The position numbers and the translations under genes are program-made. DNA of 64,000 nucleotides from Kosakonia oryzae (GTDB lineage Bacteria > Pseudomonadota > Gammaproteobacteria > Enterobacterales > Enterobacteriaceae), in contig NZ_CP014007.2 in NCBI RefSeq assembly GCF_001658025.2, forward strand, positions 2,976,001-3,040,000. The letters run 5' to 3'. The notes under the pieces are model-generated. The model saw nothing but the letters and a program-made list of their open reading frames with translations. It did no database searches and was not told the origin of the DNA. This document shows, piece by piece, positions 9,085 through 16,835 of the stretch. The first letter of the stretch is position 1; each line of letters begins with the position of its first letter.

Positions 9085-10698
9085 ATGACGGTAAAAACCG
9101 CCCAGAAAATAACGTTGTGGGAATTTTTTCAGCAATTAGGCAAGACATTCATGTTGCCGGTCGCCTTGCTCTCGTTTTGCGGGATCATGCTTGGCATCGG
9201 CAGTTCACTGAGCAGCCGCGATGTGATTACCCTTCTGCCGTGGCTCGGCCACCCGCTGTTACAGGCAGTGTTTATCTGGATGAGTAAAATCGGCGCATTT
9301 GCCTTTACCTTCCTGCCGGTGATGTTCTGTATCGCCATCCCGCTGGGGCTGGCGCGTGAAGATAAAGGCGTTGCGGCTTTCTCCGGCTTTGTCGGTTATG
9401 CGGTAATGAACCTGGCGGTCAATTTCTGGCTGACGGCAAAAGGGATTTTGCCCACCAGCGATGCGGCGCTTCTCAAAGCGCATAACGTGCAAAATGTACT
9501 GGGCATTCCCTCCATTGATACCGGCATTCTCGGCGCGGTGATTGCCGGGGTGATCATCTGGCGGCTGCATGAGCGCTTTCATACGTTGCGCCTGCCGGAT
9601 GCGCTGGCCTTCTTCGGCGGTACGCGTTCGGTACCGATTGTCACCAGCCTTGTGATGGGCATGATTGGCCTGGTGATCCCGCTGGTCTGGCCGTGGTTTG
9701 CGCTGGGAATTAGCGGCCTTGGGTATATTATCGATCGCGCTGGCGAGTTCGGCCCGATGATCTTCGGCACCGGCGAGCGGCTGTTGCTCCCTTTCGGCCT
9801 GCAACACATTCTGGTCGCGCTGATTCGTTTTACCGAAGCGGGCGGCACCATGGATGTGTGCGGCCAGACGGTCAGCGGCGCGTTAACCATTTTCCAGGCG
9901 CAGCTTGGCTGCGCGGAAACCCACGGTTTTGCCGAGAGCGCGACGCGTTTTCTGTCGCAGGGTAAAATGCCGGCTTTCCTTGGCGGCTTACCGGGCGCAG
10001 CGCTGGCAATGTATCACTGTGCCAGACCGGAAAATCGTCATAAAATTAAAGGCTTAATTATTTCCGGCGTGATTGCCTGTGTGGTTGGCGGTACCACCGA
10101 GCCGCTGGAGTTCCTGTTCCTGTTTGTCGCCCCGGCGCTCTATGTGCTCCATGCCCTGTTAACCGGTCTTGGTTTTACCGTGATGGCGGTGCTTGGCGTA
10201 ACTATTGGCAATACGGACGGCAATATCATCGACTTTATCGTTTTCGGCATTCTGCATGGCATGGCGACCAAATGGTATCTGGTGCCGGTCGTTGCCGCTG
10301 TATGGTTTGTGACGTATTACGCGCTGTTCCGTTTTGCTATCACCCGCTTCAACCTGAAAACACCGGGACGCGATATCGATACAACCAGCGAGGAGACCAG
10401 CGCAACAACAAGTGCGCAAGGGCAATCGGGCTATAATGTTCCGGCTCTGCTGAACGCACTCGGCGGCGCGGAGAATATCGATTCGCTGGACAACTGCATC
10501 ACCCGTTTACGTCTGGTGGTGAAGGATATGTCGCGCGTGGATGAGGCAGCACTGAAAGCGAACCGGGCAATTGGCGTGATTAAAGTTAATCAACATAACC
10601 TGCAAGTGGTGATTGGTACGCAGGTTCAGTCGGTGAAAGATGAGATGGTGCAGTTAATGCGCGCGCCGCAGGCGGTAGCCCAGACGGAGGCAGGATAA
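9085..10698 (+). CDS. malX: PTS maltose/glucose-type EIICB component (MalX)
   Basis: Inner-membrane PTS permease that in E. coli can move glucose and maltose, although the true substrate is uncertain. The 537-residue protein has the EIIC domain (residues ~1-430), including GTGERLLLPFGLQH and GGTTEPLEFLFLF, and a C-terminal EIIB domain from about 450. The phosphorylated Cys is in SLDNCITRLRL. Translation most likely starts at the ATG at 9085, six bases after TAAGGA; an in-frame GTG directly precedes it. malY follows after 1 bp, forming an operon. No malI regulator gene is present upstream, unlike in E. coli. Confidence 0.95.
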   Translation: MTVKTAQKITLWEFFQQLGKTFMLPVALLSFCGIMLGIGSSLSSRDVITLLPWLGHPLLQAVFIWMSKIGAFAFTFLPVMFCIAIPLGLAREDKGVAAFSGFVGYAVMNLAVNFWLTAKGILPTSDAALLKAHNVQNVLGIPSIDTGILGAVIAGVIIWRLHERFHTLRLPDALAFFGGTRSVPIVTSLVMGMIGLVIPLVWPWFALGISGLGYIIDRAGEFGPMIFGTGERLLLPFGLQHILVALIRFTEAGGTMDVCGQTVSGALTIFQAQLGCAETHGFAESATRFLSQGKMPAFLGGLPGAALAMYHCARPENRHKIKGLIISGVIACVVGGTTEPLEFLFLFVAPALYVLHALLTGLGFTVMAVLGVTIGNTDGNIIDFIVFGILHGMATKWYLVPVVAAVWFVTYYALFRFAITRFNLKTPGRDIDTTSEETSATTSAQGQSGYNVPALLNALGGAENIDSLDNCITRLRLVVKDMSRVDEAALKANRAIGVIKVNQHNLQVVIGTQVQSVKDEMVQLMRAPQAVAQTEAG

Positions 10699-10699
10699 A

Positions 10700-11887
10700 A
10701 TGACGGACACGACCTCTTTCGATTTTGCCACCCCAATCGATCGCCACGGAACCTGGTGTACGCAGTGGGATTATGTTGCCGATCGTTTCGGCCACGCCGA
10801 TTTGCTGCCTTTTACCATCTCCGATATGGATTTCGCCACGGCACCCTGCGTTATTACTGCCATGCAGCAACGGCTGGCGCACGGCGTGCTGGGCTATAGC
10901 CGCTGGAAAAACGACGATTTTCTCGGTGCGATTGAACACTGGCTGGCCAGCCGTTTTAACTGCCCTTCAGATCGGGAAACCTTTGTTTATGGCCCATCGG
11001 TGATCTGGATGATCGCCGAGCAAATTCGGCAATGGTCGCAGCCTGGCGATGGTGTGGTGGTACATACGCCCGCCTATGATGCGTTCTACAAAGCTATCGC
11101 CGGGAATCAGCGCCAGATGTTTTCCGTCCCTCTGGAGCGTAACGATGCCGGCTGGTACTGCGATATGGCGCGTCTGGAAGCGGTGTTAAGGCGTCCGGAA
11201 AGCAAAATTCTTCTCCTGTGCAGCCCGCACAATCCAACCGGCAAGCTCTGGACACGGGAAGAACTGGAAACCATGGCCGCACTGTGCGAGCGCCATAACG
11301 TCAGGGTGATCAGCGATGAAATCCATATGGATATGGTCTGGAGCCAGCGTCCACATATCCCATGGCATACCGTGGCGCGCGGCCCGTGGGCGCTGTTTAC
11401 CTCGGCGTCGAAAAGCTTCAATATCCCGGCGCTGACCGGCGCATGGGGAATGATTGGTGATACAACCTCGCGTGAGAACTGGCTGGAGGCGCTGAAAAAC
11501 AGTAATGGTCTCTCTTCACCGGCAGTGTTATCGGTGGTTGCGCATATTGCCGCTTACCGCCAGGGCGCGCCCTGGCTGGACGCTCTGCGAACGTATCTGC
11601 GCGCCAATCTGGAGTATGTCGCCAGCCGGTTAAATCAGGCGTTCCCGTCGCTTAACTGGCAGATCCCGGAATCAACCTATCTGGCATGGATCGATTTACG
11701 TCGCCTGGGGGTGAATGATGATGATCTGCAAAAAGCACTGATCGAGGAGCAAAAAGTCGCCATTATGCGCGGCGATGTTTACGGCGCGGAAGGCCAGGGT
11801 TTTATTCGTTTAAATGCCGGTTGCCCGCGAATAAAACTTGAGCGCGGCGTCGAAGGATTGATTGCCGCATTAACATCGCTAATGTGA
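10700..11887 (+). CDS. malY: MalY, PLP-dependent C-S lyase and maltose-regulon modulator
   Basis: A 395-residue PLP enzyme with cystathionine beta-lyase activity in the family; in E. coli it also binds and inhibits the activator MalT. It has the fold-type I features: an aminotransferase-like core with SPHNPTGKLW (residues ~174-183), the VISDEIHMD segment, and the PLP lysine in TSASKSFNIPAL near 233. The start ATG lies 1 bp after the malX stop, indicating translational coupling. The MalT link is known for E. coli and inferred here; no other maltose gene occurs in the window. Confidence 0.94.
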   Translation: MTDTTSFDFATPIDRHGTWCTQWDYVADRFGHADLLPFTISDMDFATAPCVITAMQQRLAHGVLGYSRWKNDDFLGAIEHWLASRFNCPSDRETFVYGPSVIWMIAEQIRQWSQPGDGVVVHTPAYDAFYKAIAGNQRQMFSVPLERNDAGWYCDMARLEAVLRRPESKILLLCSPHNPTGKLWTREELETMAALCERHNVRVISDEIHMDMVWSQRPHIPWHTVARGPWALFTSASKSFNIPALTGAWGMIGDTTSRENWLEALKNSNGLSSPAVLSVVAHIAAYRQGAPWLDALRTYLRANLEYVASRLNQAFPSLNWQIPESTYLAWIDLRRLGVNDDDLQKALIEEQKVAIMRGDVYGAEGQGFIRLNAGCPRIKLERGVEGLIAALTSLM

Positions 11888-11969
11888 TGTTTAGTTTGTA
11901 AGGGCCACTATTTTTATGGCCGCTGAAGAGATTATGTTCACCGGTCATCGATAATATCGGTCATTGCTC

Positions 11970-12003
11970 AAAACAGAGTCGCCCGCGGGCGGCTCTGTTT
12001 TAT
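11970..12003 (+). terminator. Terminator of malXY
   Basis: A long, nearly symmetric hairpin, AAAACAGAGtCGCCCG paired with CGGGCGgCTCTGTTTT, sits 80 bp past malY. A and T runs flank it on both sides, so it could act on either strand; only the plus strand has a transcribed gene here. Confidence 0.85.
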
Positions 12004-12168
12004 CGCGAATAATCGCGACATATTGCTCCATGTGTCCGATCAAGCCCGTTCAGGCAACTGACAGAAATGATAGCGGAGTAAACATAAAATCGGGTTGTTA
12101 TTCTTCGCAATCACCTTTCCTTCAAAGATTCATAAATTTAGCTGTATTTTTAATAGCTTATTGAGCTG

Positions 12169-12177
12169 TGGTATAAT
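12169..12177 (+). promoter_or_regulatory. Extended -10 promoter of add
   Basis: TGGTATAAT is a perfect -10 hexamer with the extended TG motif, 33 bp before the add start. No good -35 box is visible at 17 bp, which is acceptable for an extended -10 promoter. The gap from malY to add (11888-12210) otherwise holds only the malXY terminator. Confidence 0.7.
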
Positions 12178-12210
12178 GGTATGCACTTTAGCAAAAATAA
12201 GAGTGCGACC

Positions 12211-13212
12211 ATGATAGATCCAAACCTGCCACTAACTGACATCCATCGCCACCTCGACGGTAATATCCGCGCCCAAACTATTCTGGATCTTGGCCGCCAG
12301 TATAATTTACCCCTGCCCGCGCAAACGCTCGACGCGCTGCGTCCGCATGTGCAGGTCACTTCGAACGAACCCGATCTGGTCAGTTTTCTGGCGAAACTCG
12401 ACTGGGGCGTGAAAGTGCTGGCTTCGCTGGATGCCTGCCGCCGTGTGGCGTACGAAAATATGCAGGATGCGGCCCTTAACGGCCTGCATTATGTCGAGCT
12501 GCGTTTCTCACCAGGCTACATGGCCATGACTCACAACCTGCCGGTTGCTGGCGTGGTGGAAGCGGTGATTGCTGGCGTGCGTGAAGGTAGCCGCGACTTC
12601 AACGTCCAGGCGCGGTTAATCGGTATTATGAGCCGCACCTTTGGTGAAGCCGCCTGTTTGCAGGAGCTGGAAGCCTTACTGGCACATCGCGACGGCATCA
12701 CTGCGCTGGATCTGGCGGGCGATGAGCTCGGCTTCCCTGGCAGCCTGTTTCTGCCACACTTTAACCGCGCGCGGGATGCGGGCTGGCGCATTACCGTTCA
12801 TGCAGGCGAAGCGGCCGGCCCGGAGAGCATCTGGCAGGCGATTCGCGAACTGGGTGCCGTGCGTATCGGCCACGGTGTCAAAGCGATCGACGATGCGGCG
12901 CTCATGGATTTCCTTGCGGAGCAGCGTATCGGCATCGAATCCTGCCTGACGTCGAATATTCAGACCAGTACCGTGCCTTCGCTCGATCGTCATCCACTCA
13001 AGACCTTCCTCGAACATGGCATTCTTGCCAGCATTAACACTGACGATCCGGCCGTGCAGGGTGTGGAGATTGGTCATGAATATCAGGTTGCGGCACCCGC
13101 AGCAGGACTAAGCCGCGAACAGATTCGCCAGGCGCAAATCAACGGGCTGGAGATGGCGTTCCTCAGTGAGCAAGAGAAACAGGCATTACGGGAGAGAGTG
13201 GCAAACGCCTGA
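12211..13212 (+). CDS. add: Adenosine deaminase (Add)
   Basis: Cytosolic zinc enzyme deaminating adenosine and deoxyadenosine to inosine and deoxyinosine in purine salvage. The 333-residue protein starts [18 protein letters not shown], giving the first metal motif HxH at about residues 12-14. Later come [10 protein letters not shown] (His and Glu catalytic), [19 protein letters not shown] and the metal Asp in NTDDPAVQG. An in-frame ATG at 12181 would add ten residues and sits too close to the -10 box, so 12211 is chosen as in E. coli. It is convergent with ydgJ. Confidence 0.96.
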   Translation: MIDPNLPLTDIHRHLDGNIRAQTILDLGRQYNLPLPAQTLDALRPHVQVTSNEPDLVSFLAKLDWGVKVLASLDACRRVAYENMQDAALNGLHYVELRFSPGYMAMTHNLPVAGVVEAVIAGVREGSRDFNVQARLIGIMSRTFGEAACLQELEALLAHRDGITALDLAGDELGFPGSLFLPHFNRARDAGWRITVHAGEAAGPESIWQAIRELGAVRIGHGVKAIDDAALMDFLAEQRIGIESCLTSNIQTSTVPSLDRHPLKTFLEHGILASINTDDPAVQGVEIGHEYQVAAPAAGLSREQIRQAQINGLEMAFLSEQEKQALRERVANA

Positions 13213-13241
13213 AAAAACCGCTCACGCAGCGGCGTGAGCGG
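13212..13241 (-). terminator. Terminator of ydgJ
   Basis: A 10-bp perfect stem CCGCTCACGC / GCGTGAGCGG with a 4-nt loop is followed, on the minus strand, by six T. It lies between the convergent add and ydgJ genes and may also slow readthrough from add. Confidence 0.86.
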
Positions 13242-13248
13242 CCAGTTG

Positions 13249-14289
13249 TCAGGTCAGGCTCAGGGTGGCGCGATGTTTTGCGGACTCAATCCCCAGTTCG
13301 ATTAACTCCATAATCTGAATCGCCTGGCTGGCCGGAACCGGATTTTCACCGACGCCGTTAAGCGCATCGCGAATCGCAGCATAATAGGCCGGGTAGTTGC
13401 CCGGCACGGTCAGCCAGCTCTCTTCCCTGCGATCTTCACCTTCCGCACGCGTCAACACGCCGTCGCGCATATCGTAGCCCCAGTCAGCCTGCGGCAAACG
13501 CGCGCCATTTTTCAGGCATTCTTCCTGCGGATCCAGACCATATTTCACATAGCTACCACGGCTGCCGTGCACAATGTAGCGTGCCGATTCCGCCGCCGCC
13601 AGCAACGTGCCATGCAGCACAACCCGACGTTGCGGATACGTCAGTACGGCATGAAAGTAGTCCGTTGATTGTGCGCCAGGCCGCAACTGCGCCAGATCGA
13701 CCATCAGCGATACCGGCAGACCGAATAAATTAACCGCCTGATCGAGAAGATGTGGACCTAAATCGTACCAGATGCCGCTGCCCGGGCCACCCTGTTCGCG
13801 CCAGCGGTTGCGTACCTGCGGACGAAAACGGTCAAAATGGGATTCAAAATAGGCCACCTCGCCCAGCGCGCCGTCCGCCAGTAGCGCTTTTAACGTCAAA
13901 AAATCACTGTCCCAGCGCCGATTGTGGAATACAGACAATACGCGCCCCAGACTACGCGCCAGCGCATCCAGCTCACGCGCTTGTGACAGTGTCACAGTGA
14001 AGGGTTTATCCACAACCACATGTTTACCGGCTTCCAGCGCCGCTTTGGCCAGCGGAAAGTGGGTATCGTTGGGCGTGGGGATCACAATTAAATCGATTTG
14101 CGGATCGTTGAACAGATGTTTCGGCTCAGAGACAACCGGCACGGTTGGCCAGTCGACTTTGACTTTTGATTCATCACTGCTGGAAATAGCCGCCAGTTCC
14201 ATTCCCGGCGTTCCGGCGATCAGCGGCGCGTGGAATGTTTTACTGGCATAGCCATAACCGACTAAGCCAACACGGATCTTATCACTCAT
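13249..14289 (-). CDS. ydgJ: YdgJ, Gfo/Idh/MocA-family oxidoreductase
   Basis: NAD(P)-dependent dehydrogenase of the Gfo/Idh/MocA family; substrate not established, probably a sugar or polyol derivative. The 346-residue protein begins with the dinucleotide fold RVGLVGYGYASKTFHAPL, continues with VIPTPNDTHFPLAKAAL and the EKP-equivalent VVDKPFTVT near residue 95, and has the GGPGSGIWYDLGPHLLDQA segment characteristic of this subgroup. The ATG at 14289 has an AGGAGG site; the longer reading to 14358 is not favoured. It is followed by a strong terminator. Confidence 0.92.
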   Translation of the reverse strand: MSDKIRVGLVGYGYASKTFHAPLIAGTPGMELAAISSSDESKVKVDWPTVPVVSEPKHLFNDPQIDLIVIPTPNDTHFPLAKAALEAGKHVVVDKPFTVTLSQARELDALARSLGRVLSVFHNRRWDSDFLTLKALLADGALGEVAYFESHFDRFRPQVRNRWREQGGPGSGIWYDLGPHLLDQAVNLFGLPVSLMVDLAQLRPGAQSTDYFHAVLTYPQRRVVLHGTLLAAAESARYIVHGSRGSYVKYGLDPQEECLKNGARLPQADWGYDMRDGVLTRAEGEDRREESWLTVPGNYPAYYAAIRDALNGVGENPVPASQAIQIMELIELGIESAKHRATLSLT

Positions 14290-14497
14290 TTTGTGGCCCC
14301 TCCTTTTAGAGCACTTATTTGACACCATCTGCCGGATAGCGACAACCGCTTCCTCCATTCATAAATTTCATGAATGATTTAGTACCATTACGCCCTGGTT
14401 TCCGATTGAAAAATCTGCTTAAATCTTCAGCCAGCGCCTTTCCGAGACACAGTGGCGTTTTTTTATACGTGGGTTAACATCAGGGAGTCGTAGAAGT

Positions 14498-14635
14498 ATG
14501 GCCGGAATAATCAATCGGATCATTGAACTAATGGGGTGGGTGGTGCTCGGCGTATCGACCGTTCTTTTGGTTTTCGCCAGCCATATTGATAATTATCAGC
14601 CCCCGGAACAGAGTATTGTGGCGCAAAAAAAATAA
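14498..14635 (+). CDS. blr: Blr, small inner-membrane divisome-associated protein
   Basis: A 45-residue single-span protein. After a short polar start comes a membrane helix of about residues 8-28 (ELMGWVVLGVSTVLLVFA), then SHIDNYQPPEQS, which is identical to the periplasmic tail of E. coli Blr (41 residues). In E. coli Blr affects beta-lactam susceptibility and interacts with division proteins. AGGGAG precedes the ATG by 10 bp. It lies between ydgJ and cnu as in E. coli. A start within the first six codons is also possible, because the E. coli protein starts at the NRIIEL equivalent, but no ATG is available there. Confidence 0.9.
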   Translation: MAGIINRIIELMGWVVLGVSTVLLVFASHIDNYQPPEQSIVAQKK

Positions 14636-14672
14636 TAACGAAAACTCCTGGGAAAGAGAGTAAATGCATATT

Positions 14673-14730
14673 GCCAGCGGCGGCGAAGATCGTTAATCTT
14701 CTTCTCCGCCGCCGTTCTGGCACCTGTTTT
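14673..14730 (+). terminator. Probable terminator of blr
   Basis: A long hairpin pairs GCGGCGGCGAAGAT with ATCTTCttctCCGCCGC, with an internal bulge, and outer GCCAG/CTGGC pairs extend it. It is followed by CACCTGTTTTCATT, a weak T-tract. Confidence 0.5.
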
Positions 14731-14854
14731 CATTAGAAAAGAAAACTCTTAATTTAATAGCAGAGCTATTTACGTTGCGATAATAATGTTTATTATTCGA
14801 ACGAATTAGCCCTATTTTATTTACGCCTCTTTCAATATATGGATAACCCACGAC

Positions 14855-15070
14855 ATGACCGTTCAGGACTATTTATTAAAATTCCGCAAAATCAGTTCGC
14901 TCGAAAGTCTGGAAAAATTGTTTGACCACCTCAACTACACGCTTACCGATACCGCCGAAATCATCAACATGTACCGCGCCGCCGATCACCGCCGCGCTGA
15001 GCTGGTCTCTGGCGGCCGCTTGTTTGACATTGGGTGCGTTCCGCGCTCTGTCTGGCGCTACGTGCAGTAA
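14855..15070 (+). CDS. cnu: Cnu (YdgT), Hha-family nucleoid-associated protein
   Basis: A 71-residue Hha/YmoA-family protein that in E. coli partners with H-NS or StpA to silence AT-rich genes and binds near oriC. The sequence [20 protein letters not shown] and [16 protein letters not shown] are near-identical to E. coli Cnu. It has no DNA-binding domain of its own; the family acts through H-NS. It sits between blr and ydgK as in E. coli. The upstream region is AT-rich. Confidence 0.95.
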   Translation: MTVQDYLLKFRKISSLESLEKLFDHLNYTLTDTAEIINMYRAADHRRAELVSGGRLFDIGCVPRSVWRYVQ

Positions 15071-15157
15071 CACCTCTGGTATTTGGCGCGTAATGCTTTA
15101 TACTCCTCGCCCGGCGAAATAAATGCATTACATTAAAGCCTTAACAGAGGAATACAC

Positions 15158-15598
15158 ATGACGACAACGCCTGCAGAACGAATCGGAGGCTGGTTACTTG
15201 GCCCTCTGGCCTGGTTACTGCTCACGTTATTAAGTACTTCTCTGGCATTAATGTTCTATGCCACCGCGCTATTAACGCCACAGACGGTCGCGGCGCTCGG
15301 CGCGCAAACACTGAAAGAAAATGTTCTGTGGTTCGTTTCATTCGCCTTCGCTATCGCCATCTGGTATTACACGTTCTGGTTGGTGGTCGCCTTTTTTAAG
15401 CGCCGTCGCAGCGTACCCAAACACTATATAATCTGGTCGTTAATTTGCGTCCTGCTGTCGCTGAAAGCATTCGCTTTCTCCCCCGTTTCCGACGATCTGG
15501 CGGTGCGGCAGCTTCTGTTCCCACTGCTTGCCGCTGCGTTGATGGTGCCTTACTTCAAGCGTTCTCAACGCGTGAAGAAGACATTTGTTAATCCGTAA
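15158..15598 (+). CDS. ydgK: YdgK, DUF2569 membrane protein
   Basis: A 146-residue inner-membrane protein of unknown function (DUF2569). Four hydrophobic segments can be seen at about residues 14-36, 54-79, 88-105 and 112-131, with basic loops (FKRRRSVPKH) on the presumed cytoplasmic side. It lies just upstream of the rsx operon as in E. coli; a hairpin between them suggests separate or attenuated transcription. Confidence 0.9.
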   Translation: MTTTPAERIGGWLLGPLAWLLLTLLSTSLALMFYATALLTPQTVAALGAQTLKENVLWFVSFAFAIAIWYYTFWLVVAFFKRRRSVPKHYIIWSLICVLLSLKAFAFSPVSDDLAVRQLLFPLLAAALMVPYFKRSQRVKKTFVNP

Positions 15599-15619
15599 TA
15601 ACCTTACAGTTATCCTGTT

Positions 15620-15660
15620 GTCGCCCGGTGCTGTTTGACCGATAATAGGCGGCTTTTTTA
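15620..15660 (+). terminator. Possible terminator or attenuator before rsxA
   Basis: An interrupted hairpin, GTCGCC/GGCGGC outside and CGGT/ACCG inside, is followed by six T, 16 bp before rsxA. It may end ydgK transcription or attenuate entry into rsx. Confidence 0.5.
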
Positions 15661-15675
15661 TTTTCAGGCCAAATA

Positions 15676-16257
15676 ATGACAGATTATCTGCTGCTATTTA
15701 TCGGGACGGTGCTGGTCAATAACTTCGTACTGGTGAAGTTTCTTGGCTTGTGTCCGTTTATGGGCGTTTCCAAAAAACTGGAAAGCGCCATGGGCATGGG
15801 TCTGGCGACCACCTTTGTGATGACGCTGGCGTCGGTGTGCGCCTGGATTATCGATACCTGGGTTCTGATTCCGCTGGATTTAGTCTATCTGCGCACGCTG
15901 GCGTTTATCCTGATTATCGCGGTCGTCGTGCAGTTCACCGAAATGGTGGTGCGCAAAACCAGCCCGGCGCTCTATCGCCTGCTGGGGATCTTCCTGCCGT
16001 TGATTACCACCAACTGCGCAGTGCTGGGCGTTGCGCTGCTGAATATCAACCTTGGTCATAATTTCATGCAATCGGCGTTATATGGCTTTGCCGCCGCCGT
16101 TGGCTTCTCTTTGGTGATGGTGCTGTTCGCTGCGATCCGCGAGCGTCTGGTGGTTGCCGATGTGCCCGCTCCTTTCCGCGGCAATGCGATTGCGTTAATC
16201 ACTGCGGGCTTAATGTCTCTGGCCTTTATGGGCTTTAGTGGTCTGGTAAAACTGTAA
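15676..16257 (+). CDS. rsxA: RsxA, membrane subunit of the SoxR-reducing complex
   Basis: Integral membrane subunit of the Rnf-like Rsx complex, which moves electrons to keep the SoxR [2Fe-2S] cluster reduced and so silences soxS. The 193-residue protein has six predicted spans and the family motif [18 protein letters not shown] near residues 15-32, with another in [13 protein letters not shown] near 116. These two Cys-containing motifs match the half-membrane Fe-S ligands of RnfA. The stop overlaps the rsxB start (TAATG). Confidence 0.96.
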   Translation: MTDYLLLFIGTVLVNNFVLVKFLGLCPFMGVSKKLESAMGMGLATTFVMTLASVCAWIIDTWVLIPLDLVYLRTLAFILIIAVVVQFTEMVVRKTSPALYRLLGIFLPLITTNCAVLGVALLNINLGHNFMQSALYGFAAAVGFSLVMVLFAAIRERLVVADVPAPFRGNAIALITAGLMSLAFMGFSGLVKL

Positions 16258-16835
16258 TGAGTGCAATTTCAATTGCCGTTGCAGCTCTGAGCGTGCTTGG
16301 GTTGCTGTTCGGCCTCATTCTCGGTTACGCATCCCGCCGCTTTGCGGTTGAGGACGATCCGGTCGTTGAACGTATTGATGAACTGCTGCCACAAAGCCAG
16401 TGCGGTCAGTGTGGCTATCCTGGCTGCCGCCCTTATGCGGAAGCCGTTGGCATCAACGGCGAAAAAATTAACCGCTGCGCGCCGGGTGGCGAAGCGGTAA
16501 TGCTGAAAATCGCCACGCTGCTGAATGTCGATCCGCAACCGCTTGACGGCGATGCCAGCGCGCAGGAGCCGGTACGGATGCTGGCGGTTATTGATGAAAA
16601 CAACTGCATTGGCTGCACCAAATGCATCCAGGCCTGTCCGGTCGACGCCATCCTTGGTGCCACGCGCGCCATGCATACGGTGATGAGCGATCTGTGTACC
16701 GGTTGTAATCTTTGTGTGGATCCGTGCCCGACGCAGTGCATTGAATTGCGTCCTGTGGAAACGACCACCGCAAGCTGGAAATGGGATTTAGAAACCATCC
16801 CGGTACGTATTATTCCTGTGGAACACCATGCTTAA
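16257..16835 (+). CDS. rsxB: RsxB, ferredoxin-like subunit
   Basis: Iron-sulfur electron carrier of the Rsx/Rnf complex, 192 residues. It has an N-terminal membrane helix (residues ~5-25), a four-Cys motif [15 protein letters not shown] near 49-63, and two 4Fe-4S ferredoxin motifs, [16 protein letters not shown] and [16 protein letters not shown], between about 117 and 162. The start overlaps rsxA by 1 bp and the end overlaps rsxC by 8 bp, so the operon is tightly coupled. Confidence 0.96.
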   Translation: MSAISIAVAALSVLGLLFGLILGYASRRFAVEDDPVVERIDELLPQSQCGQCGYPGCRPYAEAVGINGEKINRCAPGGEAVMLKIATLLNVDPQPLDGDASAQEPVRMLAVIDENNCIGCTKCIQACPVDAILGATRAMHTVMSDLCTGCNLCVDPCPTQCIELRPVETTTASWKWDLETIPVRIIPVEHHA

